From: Nocardioides sp. YIM 152315
GTDB lineage: Bacteria; Actinomycetota; Actinomycetes; Propionibacteriales; Nocardioidaceae
Length of the DNA stretch: 64,000 bases
Direction of reading: 5' to 3'
Assembly: GCF_029210375.1 (NCBI RefSeq)
Contig: NZ_JARGER010000043.1
Coordinates: 434,001 to 498,000 of the forward strand
The position numbers and the translations under genes were made by a program. The notes beneath the pieces are model-generated. The model saw only the letters and a program-made list of their open reading frames with translations. It was not told the origin of the DNA and did no database searches. This document shows, in pieces, positions 43,720 to 51,534 of this stretch. Position 1 is the stretch's first letter. The number at the start of each line of letters is the position of its first letter.

Positions 43720-45071
43720 CGGTCTACGCCTCCCATCACGGGGTCGATGGATGCGATCGCGACGATCACGTCGGCGACCATGCCGCCCTCGGCCATCACG
43801 CTGGTGGCCTGGAGGTTCGTGAACGACGGATCGCGGAAGTGGGCGCGGAAGGGGCGGGTGCCGCCGTCGGAGACGACGTGCGCGCCGAGCTCGCCGCGCG
43901 GTGACTCGACCGGCACGTAGGCCTGACCGGCCGGCACCCGGAAGCCCTCGGTCACCAGCTTGAAGTGGTGGATCAGGGCCTCCATCGACTCGCCCATGAT
44001 GTGGCGGATGTGGTCGAGGCTGTTGCCCATGCCGTCGCTGCCGATCGCGAGCTGGCTCGGCCAGGCGATCTTCTTGTCGCCGACCATGACCGGGGCGCCG
44101 TCGAGCTTCGCGAGCCGGTCGGCGGCCTGCTCGACGATGCGCAGCGACTCCCACATCTCGTTGAGGCGGACGCGGAACCGGCCGTAGGAGTCGGCGGTGT
44201 CCCAGGTCTGCACGTCGAACTCGTAGGTCTCGTAGCCGCAGTAGGGCTGGGACTTGCGGAGGTCCCACGGGTAGCCGGTGCTGCGGAGCACCGGCCCGGT
44301 CAGCCCCAGCGCCAGGCAGCCGGCGAGGTCCAGGTGGCCGACACCCTCGAGACGGGCCTTGAAGATCGGGTTGGCGTTGCAGAGGTCGGCGTACTCGGGG
44401 AGCCGCTTCTTCATCAGCGCGACGAAGCCGCGGATCTCGTCGAGAGCGCCCGGGGGCAGGTCCTGGGCGACCCCGCCGGGGCGGATGAAGGCGTGGTTCA
44501 TCCGCAGCCCGGTGATCAGCTCGAAGAGGTCGAGCACCAGCTCGCGCTCGCGGAAGCCGATCGTCATCACGGTCAGCGCGCCGATCTCCATGCCGCCGGT
44601 CGCGATCGCGACGAGGTGGGAGGAGATGCGGTTGAGCTCCATGAGCAGGACCCGCATGACCTGGGCCTTCTCGGGCACCGAGTCGTCCCCTTGGCCGTCG
44701 ATGCCGAGGAGTCGCTCGACGCCGAGCACGTAGGTCATCTCGTTGTAGAACGGCGAGAGGTAGTCCATCCGGGTGCAGAACGTGACGCCCTGCGTCCAGG
44801 AGCGGTACTCCATGTTCTTCTCGATGCCGGTGTGCAGGTAGCCGATGCCGCAGCGGGCCTCGGTCACCGTCTCGCCCTCGAGCTCGAGGATCAGGCGGAG
44901 CACGCCGTGGGTGGAGGGGTGCTGCGGCCCCATGTTGACCACGACCCGCTCCATGACCTCCTCGTCGGCGAGGCCCTCAGCGATCGTGTCCCAGTCCTGG
45001 CCGGAGACGGTGAAGACGCGGCCCTCGCTGGTCTCGCTGGAGCCGGCGTAGAGATCCTGGTCGGTGCTCAT
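43716..45071 (-). CDS. nuoD: NADH-quinone oxidoreductase subunit D
   Basis: 451-residue 49-kDa subunit lining the quinone-binding site. VVNMGPQHPSTHGVLRLIL with the key His, GYLHTGIEKNMEYRSW, MDYLSPFYNEMTY, and the C-terminal ESPRGELGAHVVSDG and DPVMGGVDR are present. Its ribosome binding site GAGGGGA lies at the edge of the repeat unit filling the nuoC-nuoD gap. Confidence 0.97.
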   Translation of the reverse strand: MSTDQDLYAGSSETSEGRVFTVSGQDWDTIAEGLADEEVMERVVVNMGPQHPSTHGVLRLILELEGETVTEARCGIGYLHTGIEKNMEYRSWTQGVTFCTRMDYLSPFYNEMTYVLGVERLLGIDGQGDDSVPEKAQVMRVLLMELNRISSHLVAIATGGMEIGALTVMTIGFRERELVLDLFELITGLRMNHAFIRPGGVAQDLPPGALDEIRGFVALMKKRLPEYADLCNANPIFKARLEGVGHLDLAGCLALGLTGPVLRSTGYPWDLRKSQPYCGYETYEFDVQTWDTADSYGRFRVRLNEMWESLRIVEQAADRLAKLDGAPVMVGDKKIAWPSQLAIGSDGMGNSLDHIRHIMGESMEALIHHFKLVTEGFRVPAGQAYVPVESPRGELGAHVVSDGGTRPFRAHFRDPSFTNLQATSVMAEGGMVADVIVAIASIDPVMGGVDR

Positions 45072-45141
45072 CGGGGTCCCCTCGAGTTGGTGCGACGGAG
45101 GAGCGAAGCTGGGGAGGCGGGCAAAGTCGTGGGGTGGTTCA
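45072..45141. repeat. nuoC-nuoD gap repeat unit (same family as nuoL-nuoM gap)
   Basis: GGGGTCCCCTCG (45073) followed after about 24 bases by GGAGGAGCGAAGC (45097-45109) and then AAGTCGTGGGGTG (45124-45136). All three blocks and their spacing match the unit at 34171-34232. It fills the gap and ends with the nuoD ribosome binding site. Confidence 0.8.
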
Positions 45142-45873
45142 TCAGTTGTACGACCTCCGCTGGTCGGGAGGCGGAACGGTGCCGCCCTTGTACTCCACGG
45201 GGATGCCGCCCAGCGGGTAGTCCTTGCGCTGAGGGTGGCCCGGCCAGTCGTCGGGCATGAGGATGCGCGTGAGCGCGGGGTGATCGTCGAAGACGATGCC
45301 GAACATGTCGAACGTCTCGCGCTCGTGCCAGTCGTTGGTGGGGTAGATCGCGACGGTCGACGGGATGTGCGGGTCGGCGTCGGGCGCGGCGACCTCGAGC
45401 CGGATCCGCCGGTTGTAGGTCATCGACAGCAGGTGGTAGACCGCGTGCAGCTCGGCTCCGGTGTCGTCGGGGTAGTGCACGCCGCTGACGCTCGAGCAGA
45501 GCTCGAAGCGCAGCCGCTCGTCGTCACGCAGCAGCCTCGCCACCGTCGGCAGGTCCTCGCGGCGCACGTGGAAGGTGATCTCGCCCCGGTGGACGACGAC
45601 CCGCGGCACGGCGACCTCGAGGCCGGCGTCGCGCGCGGCGTGCTCGAGGGCGTCGGCGACCTCGTCGTACCAGCCGCCGTAGGGCCGCTGCGCGTCACCG
45701 GGCAGGACGATGGGCTGGACGAGACCGCCGTAGCCGCTGGTGTCGCCGGTGCCGCGGACGCCGAACATGCCGTGGCGTACGCCGACCTCGCGCACCTCGC
45801 CGGTCGGGGCGGGGACGTTGTCGGGCGACTGCTCGACGGCCGGCTGCTCGGGGGACTTGTCCTCGTCGCTCAC
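45142..45873 (-). CDS. nuoC: NADH-quinone oxidoreductase subunit C
   Basis: 243 residues, the 30-kDa subunit, separate from NuoD. FHVRREDLPTVARLL, CSSVSGVHYPDD, VYHLLSMTYNRRIRLEV, FPTNDWHERETFDMFGIVFD and ILMPDDWPGHPQRKDYPLGGIPVEYKGG region (the GHPLRKD-type motif) are clear. The N-terminal 30 residues are an acidic linker. It starts at GTG overlapping the nuoB stop (GTGA). Confidence 0.96.
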   Translation of the reverse strand: MSDEDKSPEQPAVEQSPDNVPAPTGEVREVGVRHGMFGVRGTGDTSGYGGLVQPIVLPGDAQRPYGGWYDEVADALEHAARDAGLEVAVPRVVVHRGEITFHVRREDLPTVARLLRDDERLRFELCSSVSGVHYPDDTGAELHAVYHLLSMTYNRRIRLEVAAPDADPHIPSTVAIYPTNDWHERETFDMFGIVFDDHPALTRILMPDDWPGHPQRKDYPLGGIPVEYKGGTVPPPDQRRSYN

Positions 45874-46427
45874 CGGAGCATGCCCTTCATCTCGGAGGTC
45901 GGCAGGGCGCGCAGCGCGGCGGTCTCGAGCTCCTCGACCTCCCGCTCGCGGTTGACGCCGAGCTTGGTGTGCTGGACCTGGTCGTGGAGCTTGAGGATCG
46001 CGTCGATGAGCATCTCGGGCCGCGGCGGGCAGCCCGGCAGGTACATGTCGACCGGCACGACGTGGTCGACGCCCTGGACGACGGCGTAGTTGTTGAACAT
46101 GCCCCCGCTGCTGGCGCACACGCCCATCGCCAGCACCCACTTCGGGTTGGGCATCTGGTCGTAGATCTGGCGCAGGACCGGGGCCATCTTCTGGCTGACC
46201 CGGCCGGCGACGATCATCAGGTCGGCCTGGCGTGGGCTGGCCCGGAACACCTCCATGCCGAAGCGGGCCAGGTCGTACTTGGGACCGCCGGAGGTCATCA
46301 TCTCGATGGCGCAGCAGGCGAGGCCGAACGTCGCGGGCCAGAACGACGCCTTGCGCATGTAGCCCGCGACGCCCTCGACGGTCGTGAGCAGGACCCCGCT
46401 CGGGAGCTTCTCTTCGATTCCGGTCAT
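45870..46427 (-). CDS. nuoB: NADH-quinone oxidoreductase subunit B
   Basis: 185 residues holding cluster N2. The ligand cysteines are in FGLACCAIEMM (two adjacent Cys), AMGVCASSGGMF and YLPGCPPRPE. ATG 46427 has GGAGGAGA upstream, so the longer in-frame extension to 46517 is not used. Confidence 0.97.
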   Translation of the reverse strand: MTGIEEKLPSGVLLTTVEGVAGYMRKASFWPATFGLACCAIEMMTSGGPKYDLARFGMEVFRASPRQADLMIVAGRVSQKMAPVLRQIYDQMPNPKWVLAMGVCASSGGMFNNYAVVQGVDHVVPVDMYLPGCPPRPEMLIDAILKLHDQVQHTKLGVNREREVEELETAALRALPTSEMKGMLR

Positions 46428-46494
46428 GCGGCTTCTCCTCCGGCTGAGGGTCGCGAAGTTCGTGTCATCGCTCGGGGCTCGGACATCGCGGGCC

Positions 46495-46854
46495 TCAGTT
46501 CCAGTCCAGGCCGCCACGGCGCCACACGTAGGCGTAGGCGACGAACACGGTGGCGATGAAGATGACCATCTCGACCAGCCCGAAGAGCAGCAGCTCGTCG
46601 AAGTGCACCGCCCACGGGTAGAGGAAGATGATCTCGATGTCGAAGACGATGAAGAGCATCGCGGTGATGAAGTACTTCACCGGGAACCGGCCGCCGCCCA
46701 GGGGCTGCGGCGTCGGCTCGATGCCGCACTCGTAGGAGTCGAGCCGGGCCCGGTTGTATCGCTTGGGGCCGACCAGCGCGCTCATGATCACGGAGAAGAC
46801 CGCGAACGCCGCCGCGAGGACTGCCAGCGCCAGGACGGGCGTGTAGAGCTCCAT
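46495..46854 (-). CDS. nuoA: NADH-quinone oxidoreductase subunit A
   Basis: 119 residues with three membrane helices and the loop YECGIEPTPQPLGGGRFPVKYF, the conserved Cys-containing loop near the quinone site, followed by FIVFDIEIIFLYPWA. ATG 46854 with GAGAGG upstream. It is the first gene of the 14-gene operon. Confidence 0.96.
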   Translation of the reverse strand: MELYTPVLALAVLAAAFAVFSVIMSALVGPKRYNRARLDSYECGIEPTPQPLGGGRFPVKYFITAMLFIVFDIEIIFLYPWAVHFDELLLFGLVEMVIFIATVFVAYAYVWRRGGLDWN

Positions 46855-46899
46855 GCTTCGCCTCTCTTCCGAGCCGTTTCCAGAGCCGCCTTGTGACTT

Positions 46900-46915
46900 T
46901 GTGAACTGAATCACT
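46900..46915. promoter_or_regulatory. CRP/FNR-type site TGTGA-N6-TCACT upstream of nuoA
   Basis: TGTGA, six bases ACTGAA, TCACT matches the TGTGA-N6-TCACA consensus of CRP/GlxR family regulators at nine of ten defined positions. It lies about 46 bp before the nuoA start codon and so could overlap the promoter, where binding would repress, or activate a start site further down. Confidence 0.45.
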
Positions 46916-46916
46916 A

Positions 46917-46942
46917 AGTGGTCAGAAACACATCTAACCACT
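46917..46942. promoter_or_regulatory. Inverted repeat next to the CRP-like site
   Basis: On the minus strand AGTGGTTAGA, six bases, TCTGACCACT: ten-base arms with one mismatch. It is adjacent to the CRP-like site and about 65 bp before nuoA. It may be a second operator or a terminator for menG transcripts. Confidence 0.4.
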
Positions 46943-47052
46943 CCCCCAAGCCCCCTGCACCCCGGGGGGACCTTCGCGGCCGGATCGGGGGCGAAGGCCC
47001 CCGATCCCACGCCTGACCTGGGCATTTAGCGCACGGGAACGTGTCCTAATTC

Positions 47053-47117
47053 GGTGGTTGAGGAGGGGCACCGCCGCCGGTGGTCGAGGAGGGAAGGAGT
47101 CCCGTCTCGAAACCACC
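47053..47117. repeat. Dispersed palindromic repeat, intergenic full copy
   Basis: Forward arms GGTGGTTGAGGAGG (47053-47066) and GGTGGTCGAGGAGG (47079-47092), then reverse arm GTCTCGAAACCACC (47104-47117). It lies between menG and nuoA, 14 bases past the menG stop, and can fold as a hairpin using either forward arm. Related copies are at 6225-6264 and inside nuoG. Confidence 0.85.
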
Positions 47118-47131
47118 GACCCGCGGCGACG

Positions 47132-47821
47132 TCAGCGCGTCGCGCGGTGCAGGGCGACGATGCCGCCCGAGAGGTCGCGCCACTGCGGCCGCTGCCAGCC
47201 GGCGCCCGCGACCAGCGCGGCGAGCCCGCGCTGGTCGGGCCAGGCCCGGATCGACTCGGCGAGGTAGACGTAGGCGTCCGGGGACGACGAGACCGCGCGC
47301 GCGATCGGCGGCAGCGCCTTCATCAGGTACTCGAGGTAGACCGTGCGCCACGGCGCCCAGGTCGGGTGGCTGAACTCGCAGACGACCAGGCGCCCGCCCG
47401 GCTTCGTGACCCGGCGCAGCTCCCGGAGCCCGGCCTCGGGGTCGACGATGTTGCGCAGCCCGAAGGAGATCGTGACCGCGTCGAAGCTCTCGTCGGCGAA
47501 CGGCAGCTGGGTGCCGTCGCCGGCCGTGAACGGCAGGTGGGGGCGCCCCTGCTTGCCCACGCGCAGCATGCCGAGCGAGAAGTCGCACGGGACGACCGTC
47601 GCCCCCGCGTCGGCGAAGGGCTGGCTCGACGTACCGGTGCCGGCGGCCAGGTCGAGCACCCGCTCGCCGGGCCGCGGGTCGACCGCGGCGATCACGGCCC
47701 GGCGCCAGCGGCGGTCCTGGCCCATCGAGAGCACGTCGTTGGTGAGGTCGTAGCGCCGCGCGACCGCGTCGAACATGCGACGGACGTCGGGCGGCTGCTT
47801 GTCGAGCTCTGCGCGGACCAC
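47132..47821 (-). CDS. menG: Demethylmenaquinone methyltransferase
   Basis: 229-residue SAM-dependent methyltransferase, last step of menaquinone synthesis (also named ubiE). Family signatures: FDAVARRYDLTNDVLSMGQDRRWRR, VLDLAAGTGTSSQPFA (SAM-binding motif I), DGTQLPFADESFDAVTISFGLRNI and VTKPGGRLVVCEFS. GTG start at 47821. It stands just upstream of the nuo operon on the same strand, which couples quinone supply to complex I. Confidence 0.93.
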   Translation of the reverse strand: MVRAELDKQPPDVRRMFDAVARRYDLTNDVLSMGQDRRWRRAVIAAVDPRPGERVLDLAAGTGTSSQPFADAGATVVPCDFSLGMLRVGKQGRPHLPFTAGDGTQLPFADESFDAVTISFGLRNIVDPEAGLRELRRVTKPGGRLVVCEFSHPTWAPWRTVYLEYLMKALPPIARAVSSSPDAYVYLAESIRAWPDQRGLAALVAGAGWQRPQWRDLSGGIVALHRATR

Positions 47822-47986
47822 GCGCAGAGACTACGCAGGCGGTGCGCACGGACTGCGCATCCCCCATGGTGGCGCCGGTGGTCACAGCTTGGTCACGACG
47901 CGTCCGACGCGCCGCTCGCATGCAACCGGAGCCCGTCCGCGCGCGTCACCCTCGTGTCCGACTCCCCTCCTTCCCCAGGAGAGCCC

Positions 47987-48853
47987 ATGTTGCTCGTGCG
48001 TCGCCTGCTGCTCGGCCTCTCGGTCGCGGCGCTGTTGTGCTCGGCCGCCTACGTCGCGGGCGACGCCCTGACCGACGGCCCGCCCGACCACCCCTCCGCC
48101 ACGGGCACCGGCGGACCCGAGCCGTCCGCCGCCGCCGCCCCGACCCCGGCCGCGACGTCCCCGACCACCGCGGTGGCGACGTACCGGCCCCGGCGCGCCC
48201 GCGAGCCGCGCGTCGACGCCGGCCGCCGACTGCTCGGACCCGGCGACGATGGCCGCGCCGTCCGCGACCTCCAGGCGCGCCTGCAGCAGATCGACTGGTT
48301 CCAGTCCGACGTCACCGGCACCTACGGCAGCCTGACGACGACGGCCGTGAGGGGCTTCCAGGCGAAGCGCGCGATCCCCGTCACCGGCGAGGTCGACCGG
48401 CGCACGCTCGAGCGGCTCCGCGCGATGACCGCGAAGCCGACGTACGCCGAGATGCACAACCGCGGCCACGTGCCGGGCGCGCTCGACCCCCGCTGCCGGA
48501 TCGGCCGCGTGCTGTGCATCGACAAGACGAGCTCGACGCTGCGGTGGGTGGTCGACGGCCGGGTGCTCCAGACCCTCGACGCCCGGTTCGGTGCCACCAG
48601 CACCCCGACCCGCGAGGGCGTCTTCCACGTCTACGTCAAGAGCGCCGACCACGTGTCGCGGCTCTACGGCTCGGCGATGCCGTTCGCAATGTTCTTCTCG
48701 GGCGGGCAGGCGGTCCACTACTCCTCGGACTTCGCCGCGGTCGGGTACGCCGGGGCGTCGCACGGCTGCGTGAACATCCGCGACTACGACGGGGTCGCGC
48801 GGCTCTTCGACCAGGTCCGACTGGGTGACACGGTCGTCGTGTACTGGTCGTGA
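47987..48853 (+). CDS. L,D-transpeptidase with peptidoglycan-binding domain
   Basis: 288-residue exported protein. Signal peptide or anchor (about 2-26, LLLGLSVAALLCSAAYVAG), a Pro/Ala/Thr-rich linker to about 75, a PG_binding_1 domain (GDDGRAVRDLQARLQQIDWF to LERLRAM) and a YkuD catalytic domain ending in the SHGCVNI motif with the nucleophile Cys. AGGAGAG lies six bases before the ATG. It probably makes 3-3 crosslinks or anchors proteins in the cell wall. Confidence 0.87.
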   Translation: MLLVRRLLLGLSVAALLCSAAYVAGDALTDGPPDHPSATGTGGPEPSAAAAPTPAATSPTTAVATYRPRRAREPRVDAGRRLLGPGDDGRAVRDLQARLQQIDWFQSDVTGTYGSLTTTAVRGFQAKRAIPVTGEVDRRTLERLRAMTAKPTYAEMHNRGHVPGALDPRCRIGRVLCIDKTSSTLRWVVDGRVLQTLDARFGATSTPTREGVFHVYVKSADHVSRLYGSAMPFAMFFSGGQAVHYSSDFAAVGYAGASHGCVNIRDYDGVARLFDQVRLGDTVVVYWS

Positions 48854-48916
48854 CCGTCGCCGCCTGATCGTGGCGATCCACCACCGGACGGTGGGCCGAG
48901 GCCGTAGCGTCGAGAC

Positions 48917-50833
48917 ATGGGAGCGCTGGAGGCAGCCCGGGAGGCCGCGGCGTCGGCGGTGGCACGGCGCGCCGAGTTGGGCTGGCCCCAGCAGGAGCAG
49001 GCCGAGCAGGCCCTCGAGGCCGCGTTCGCGGGTCTGCTGCACGACGCCACCGGCGCTGCCCTCGATGACTCGCTCGCGGAGGTCGAGTTCCGCTTCCGGC
49101 TGACGCCGATCGACCTCGGTCTGCTCACCGTGGCGACGGTCGCCGAGCTCGACCCGGCGGCCCACCTGCTGCTCGGGCTCCTCTCCGGCGACCCCGGACC
49201 GGCGCGGCCCAGCGTCGCCCTCGCCCTCGAGCTGGCAGGCGCGCCCGTGTCGTCGCCCGGGGCGCGGGCTCGGCTGGCGGAGCACGCCCCACTCGTGCGG
49301 GACGGGCTGCTGCGCGTGGTCGGCACCGACGTGCTGCTGACGCGTCGGCTCGTCGTGCCCGACCGGGTGGCCGCGCACCTCACGAGCCCCGATGGCCCGC
49401 CGGCCGCCGTGCTCGTGCCCCACCTCGTCGACACGGTGCCGCTCGACGTCGACGGCGCCGAGACGGTCGCCGACGGCCTCCGGCGCGGCGAGCGTCTCGT
49501 GTGGGTGCACGCGGGCGCGGGCGCTGCCGGCGTCGCCCTCGCGGCGGGGGCATGCGGACGACTCGACGTCGACCACCTGTGCGTCGACCTCGCTGGGGTG
49601 CCGGAGGCCCAGTCGGCCGAGGACCTGCTGCGCGCCGCCGTGCTGGAGGCGGGGCTCCGCGGCGCCGTCCTCGTGCTCGGCGGCGCCGACCGCGCGAGTG
49701 CCTCGGTCCAGCTGCTGCTCGACGCCGCCGTGCCGGTCGTGGCGGTGAGCCAGCAACCCTGGGACCCGCGGTGGGCGCACGAGCTGCCGCTCTCGGTCAC
49801 CGCGCCGCGACTCACCCTCGCCGACCGCGAGCAGCTCTGGGCTCCGCTCCTCGCTCCGGACCCGGTGCCCCGGGAGATCACGGCCCTGCGGATGACCCCC
49901 GAGGACATCGCGCGGGTCGGCCGGCACGCCGTACGTCAGGCCGCGCTGTCCGGTGAGCCGGTGACGCCTGCGGTGGTACGACGGTCGGCCCGGCGCCTGA
50001 GCCAGCGGCACCACCCCGACGGCGCGGGAGCCGGCACGCTCGGGCTCGACGACCTGATCCTCCCCGAGCACGCGGCGTCGGAGGTCCGGCGCATGCTCGA
50101 CTGGGCCCGCTACCGCGACGAGCTGCTCGCCCAGGCTCCGCTGCAGGGCAAGGGCGGCAAGGGCACCGGCATCTGCACGCTCTTCGCCGGGGGCCCGGGC
50201 ACCGGCAAGACCCTCGCCGCCCACGTCGTCGCCGACGAGCTCGGCATCGAGCTGATGCAGGTCGACCTGCCCAGCGTCGTGTCGAAGTACATCGGCGAGA
50301 CCGAGAAGAACCTCGAGCGGGTCTTCTCGGAGGCGGAGTCGCTCAACGCACTGCTGTTCTTCGACGAGGCCGACTCGCTCTTCGGCTCGCGCTCGGAGGT
50401 CCGCGACGCCCGGGACCGCTACGCCAACCAGGAGGTGTCCTACCTGCTGCAGCGGATGGAGCACTTCGACGGGATCACCGTGCTCGCGACGAACCTGCGC
50501 GGCAACGTCGATCCGGCGTTCGCGCGCCGCCTGCACTTCATCGTCACGTTCCCGGACCCGGACGAGGCGACCCGCAAGGAGCTCTGGGCCCACCACCTCG
50601 GCCAGCTCCCCAGCACCGACCCCGACGATCCGCTCGACCCGGGCGCGCTGGCGGGCCTCGATCTCGCCGGTGGCGGCATCCGCAACGTCGTGCTGTCGGC
50701 GGCGTACGCCGCGATCGCCGACGGTGCGCCGGTCGGGATGCGGCACCTGGCGTCCGCGGCCGTGCGCGAGTACACCAAGCTCGGCCGTCGGGTGCCGAGC
50801 GTCGACTTCCTGGCCGACGCGGAGCGACGGTAG
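48917..50833 (+). CDS. AAA+ ATPase of the contractile injection system (Afp15-like) type, no cluster nearby
   Basis: 638 residues. The N-terminal part carries the family pattern FRLTPIDLGLLTVATVAELDPAAHLLLGLL; the C-terminal part is a AAA+ domain: LFAGGPGTGKTLAAHVVADELG (Walker A near residue 425), SKYIGETEKNLERVF, LLFFDEADSLFGSRSEV (Walker B and sensor, near 480), TNLRGNVDPAFARRLHF (sensor 1 and arginine finger). This two-part build matches the ATPase of extracellular contractile injection systems and related phage tail-like particles. No tail tube, sheath or baseplate gene is within the window, so here it is solitary. A general chaperone or remodelling role remains possible. Confidence 0.75.
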   Translation: MGALEAAREAAASAVARRAELGWPQQEQAEQALEAAFAGLLHDATGAALDDSLAEVEFRFRLTPIDLGLLTVATVAELDPAAHLLLGLLSGDPGPARPSVALALELAGAPVSSPGARARLAEHAPLVRDGLLRVVGTDVLLTRRLVVPDRVAAHLTSPDGPPAAVLVPHLVDTVPLDVDGAETVADGLRRGERLVWVHAGAGAAGVALAAGACGRLDVDHLCVDLAGVPEAQSAEDLLRAAVLEAGLRGAVLVLGGADRASASVQLLLDAAVPVVAVSQQPWDPRWAHELPLSVTAPRLTLADREQLWAPLLAPDPVPREITALRMTPEDIARVGRHAVRQAALSGEPVTPAVVRRSARRLSQRHHPDGAGAGTLGLDDLILPEHAASEVRRMLDWARYRDELLAQAPLQGKGGKGTGICTLFAGGPGTGKTLAAHVVADELGIELMQVDLPSVVSKYIGETEKNLERVFSEAESLNALLFFDEADSLFGSRSEVRDARDRYANQEVSYLLQRMEHFDGITVLATNLRGNVDPAFARRLHFIVTFPDPDEATRKELWAHHLGQLPSTDPDDPLDPGALAGLDLAGGGIRNVVLSAAYAAIADGAPVGMRHLASAAVREYTKLGRRVPSVDFLADAERR

Positions 50834-50837
50834 CCGG

Positions 50838-51470
50838 TCAGCTGTCCTGCAGCTCGGCGAGCAGCTGGTCGGCGACGTCGACGAGCTCCTCGGCGGAGAT
50901 CGCACCCGAGCCGACCTGTGCGGTCAGCTCACCGCTCGTGACCTGGCACTGGCTGAAGACCGGCTCCGGCGCGGCGCCGGTCGACCCCTGGCCGTAGGTG
51001 AGGATGCAGGCGCCGTCGCCGACGTTGGTCATCTCGGTGGCCGCCTGGCCGCCGGTGTTCTCGGGGTCGGGGACGTTGTTCGGGGCGAACGCGCCGCCCT
51101 CGGACTGGAACACCTGGACGAACACGGCCTGGGAGCCGTCGGCGACGTACGTGCGGGTGACGGCCGAGCGGCCGAGCACCTCGGGCAGGACCTGGTTGCC
51201 GTGGTCGGCGTTCGCCTGCTCCTGCTCGACGATCGCGTCGGCCTGGTCGGCGAGCTCTCCGCCCTCGAACGCCGCCGGGTCGTCGGACGCGATGTACCCG
51301 CCCGGGAGGGTGTCCGGCAGCTCGAGCTCGATCGCGCCGCCCCCGTCGGACTCCTCGCCGTGCGCCTTCGGCAGGGCGATGGCGAAGGCGGCGACCAGGC
51401 CGAGGAGGACGACGCCGAGCAGGATGCCGACCCAGGTCGACGTACGGCTCGCGGAAGTGGGGGTGCTCAC
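50838..51470 (-). CDS. Membrane-anchored protein of unknown function
   Basis: 210 residues, with a membrane segment at about 14-34 (VGILLGVVLLGLVAAFAIALP) and an extracytoplasmic domain rich in Asp/Gly/Ala. The stretch VTRTYVADGSQAVFVQVFQSEG and two cysteines (ACILTYG, QCQV) suggest a small folded domain with one disulfide. It is convergent with the ATPase gene, four bases between stops. GTG start. No family recognised. Confidence 0.7.
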   Translation of the reverse strand: MSTPTSASRTSTWVGILLGVVLLGLVAAFAIALPKAHGEESDGGGAIELELPDTLPGGYIASDDPAAFEGGELADQADAIVEQEQANADHGNQVLPEVLGRSAVTRTYVADGSQAVFVQVFQSEGGAFAPNNVPDPENTGGQAATEMTNVGDGACILTYGQGSTGAAPEPVFSQCQVTSGELTAQVGSGAISAEELVDVADQLLAELQDS

Positions 51471-51534
51471 GTCCGGCGACGCTACCCGCCCGCCCGAGGC
51501 GGGATTCTGGGGGGTCCGTCGGTAGTCTCGGGCC

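Noticed and set aside
48917..50833. Complete contractile injection system locus
   Set aside because: Only the ATPase-like gene is here; flanking genes have clear unrelated roles.
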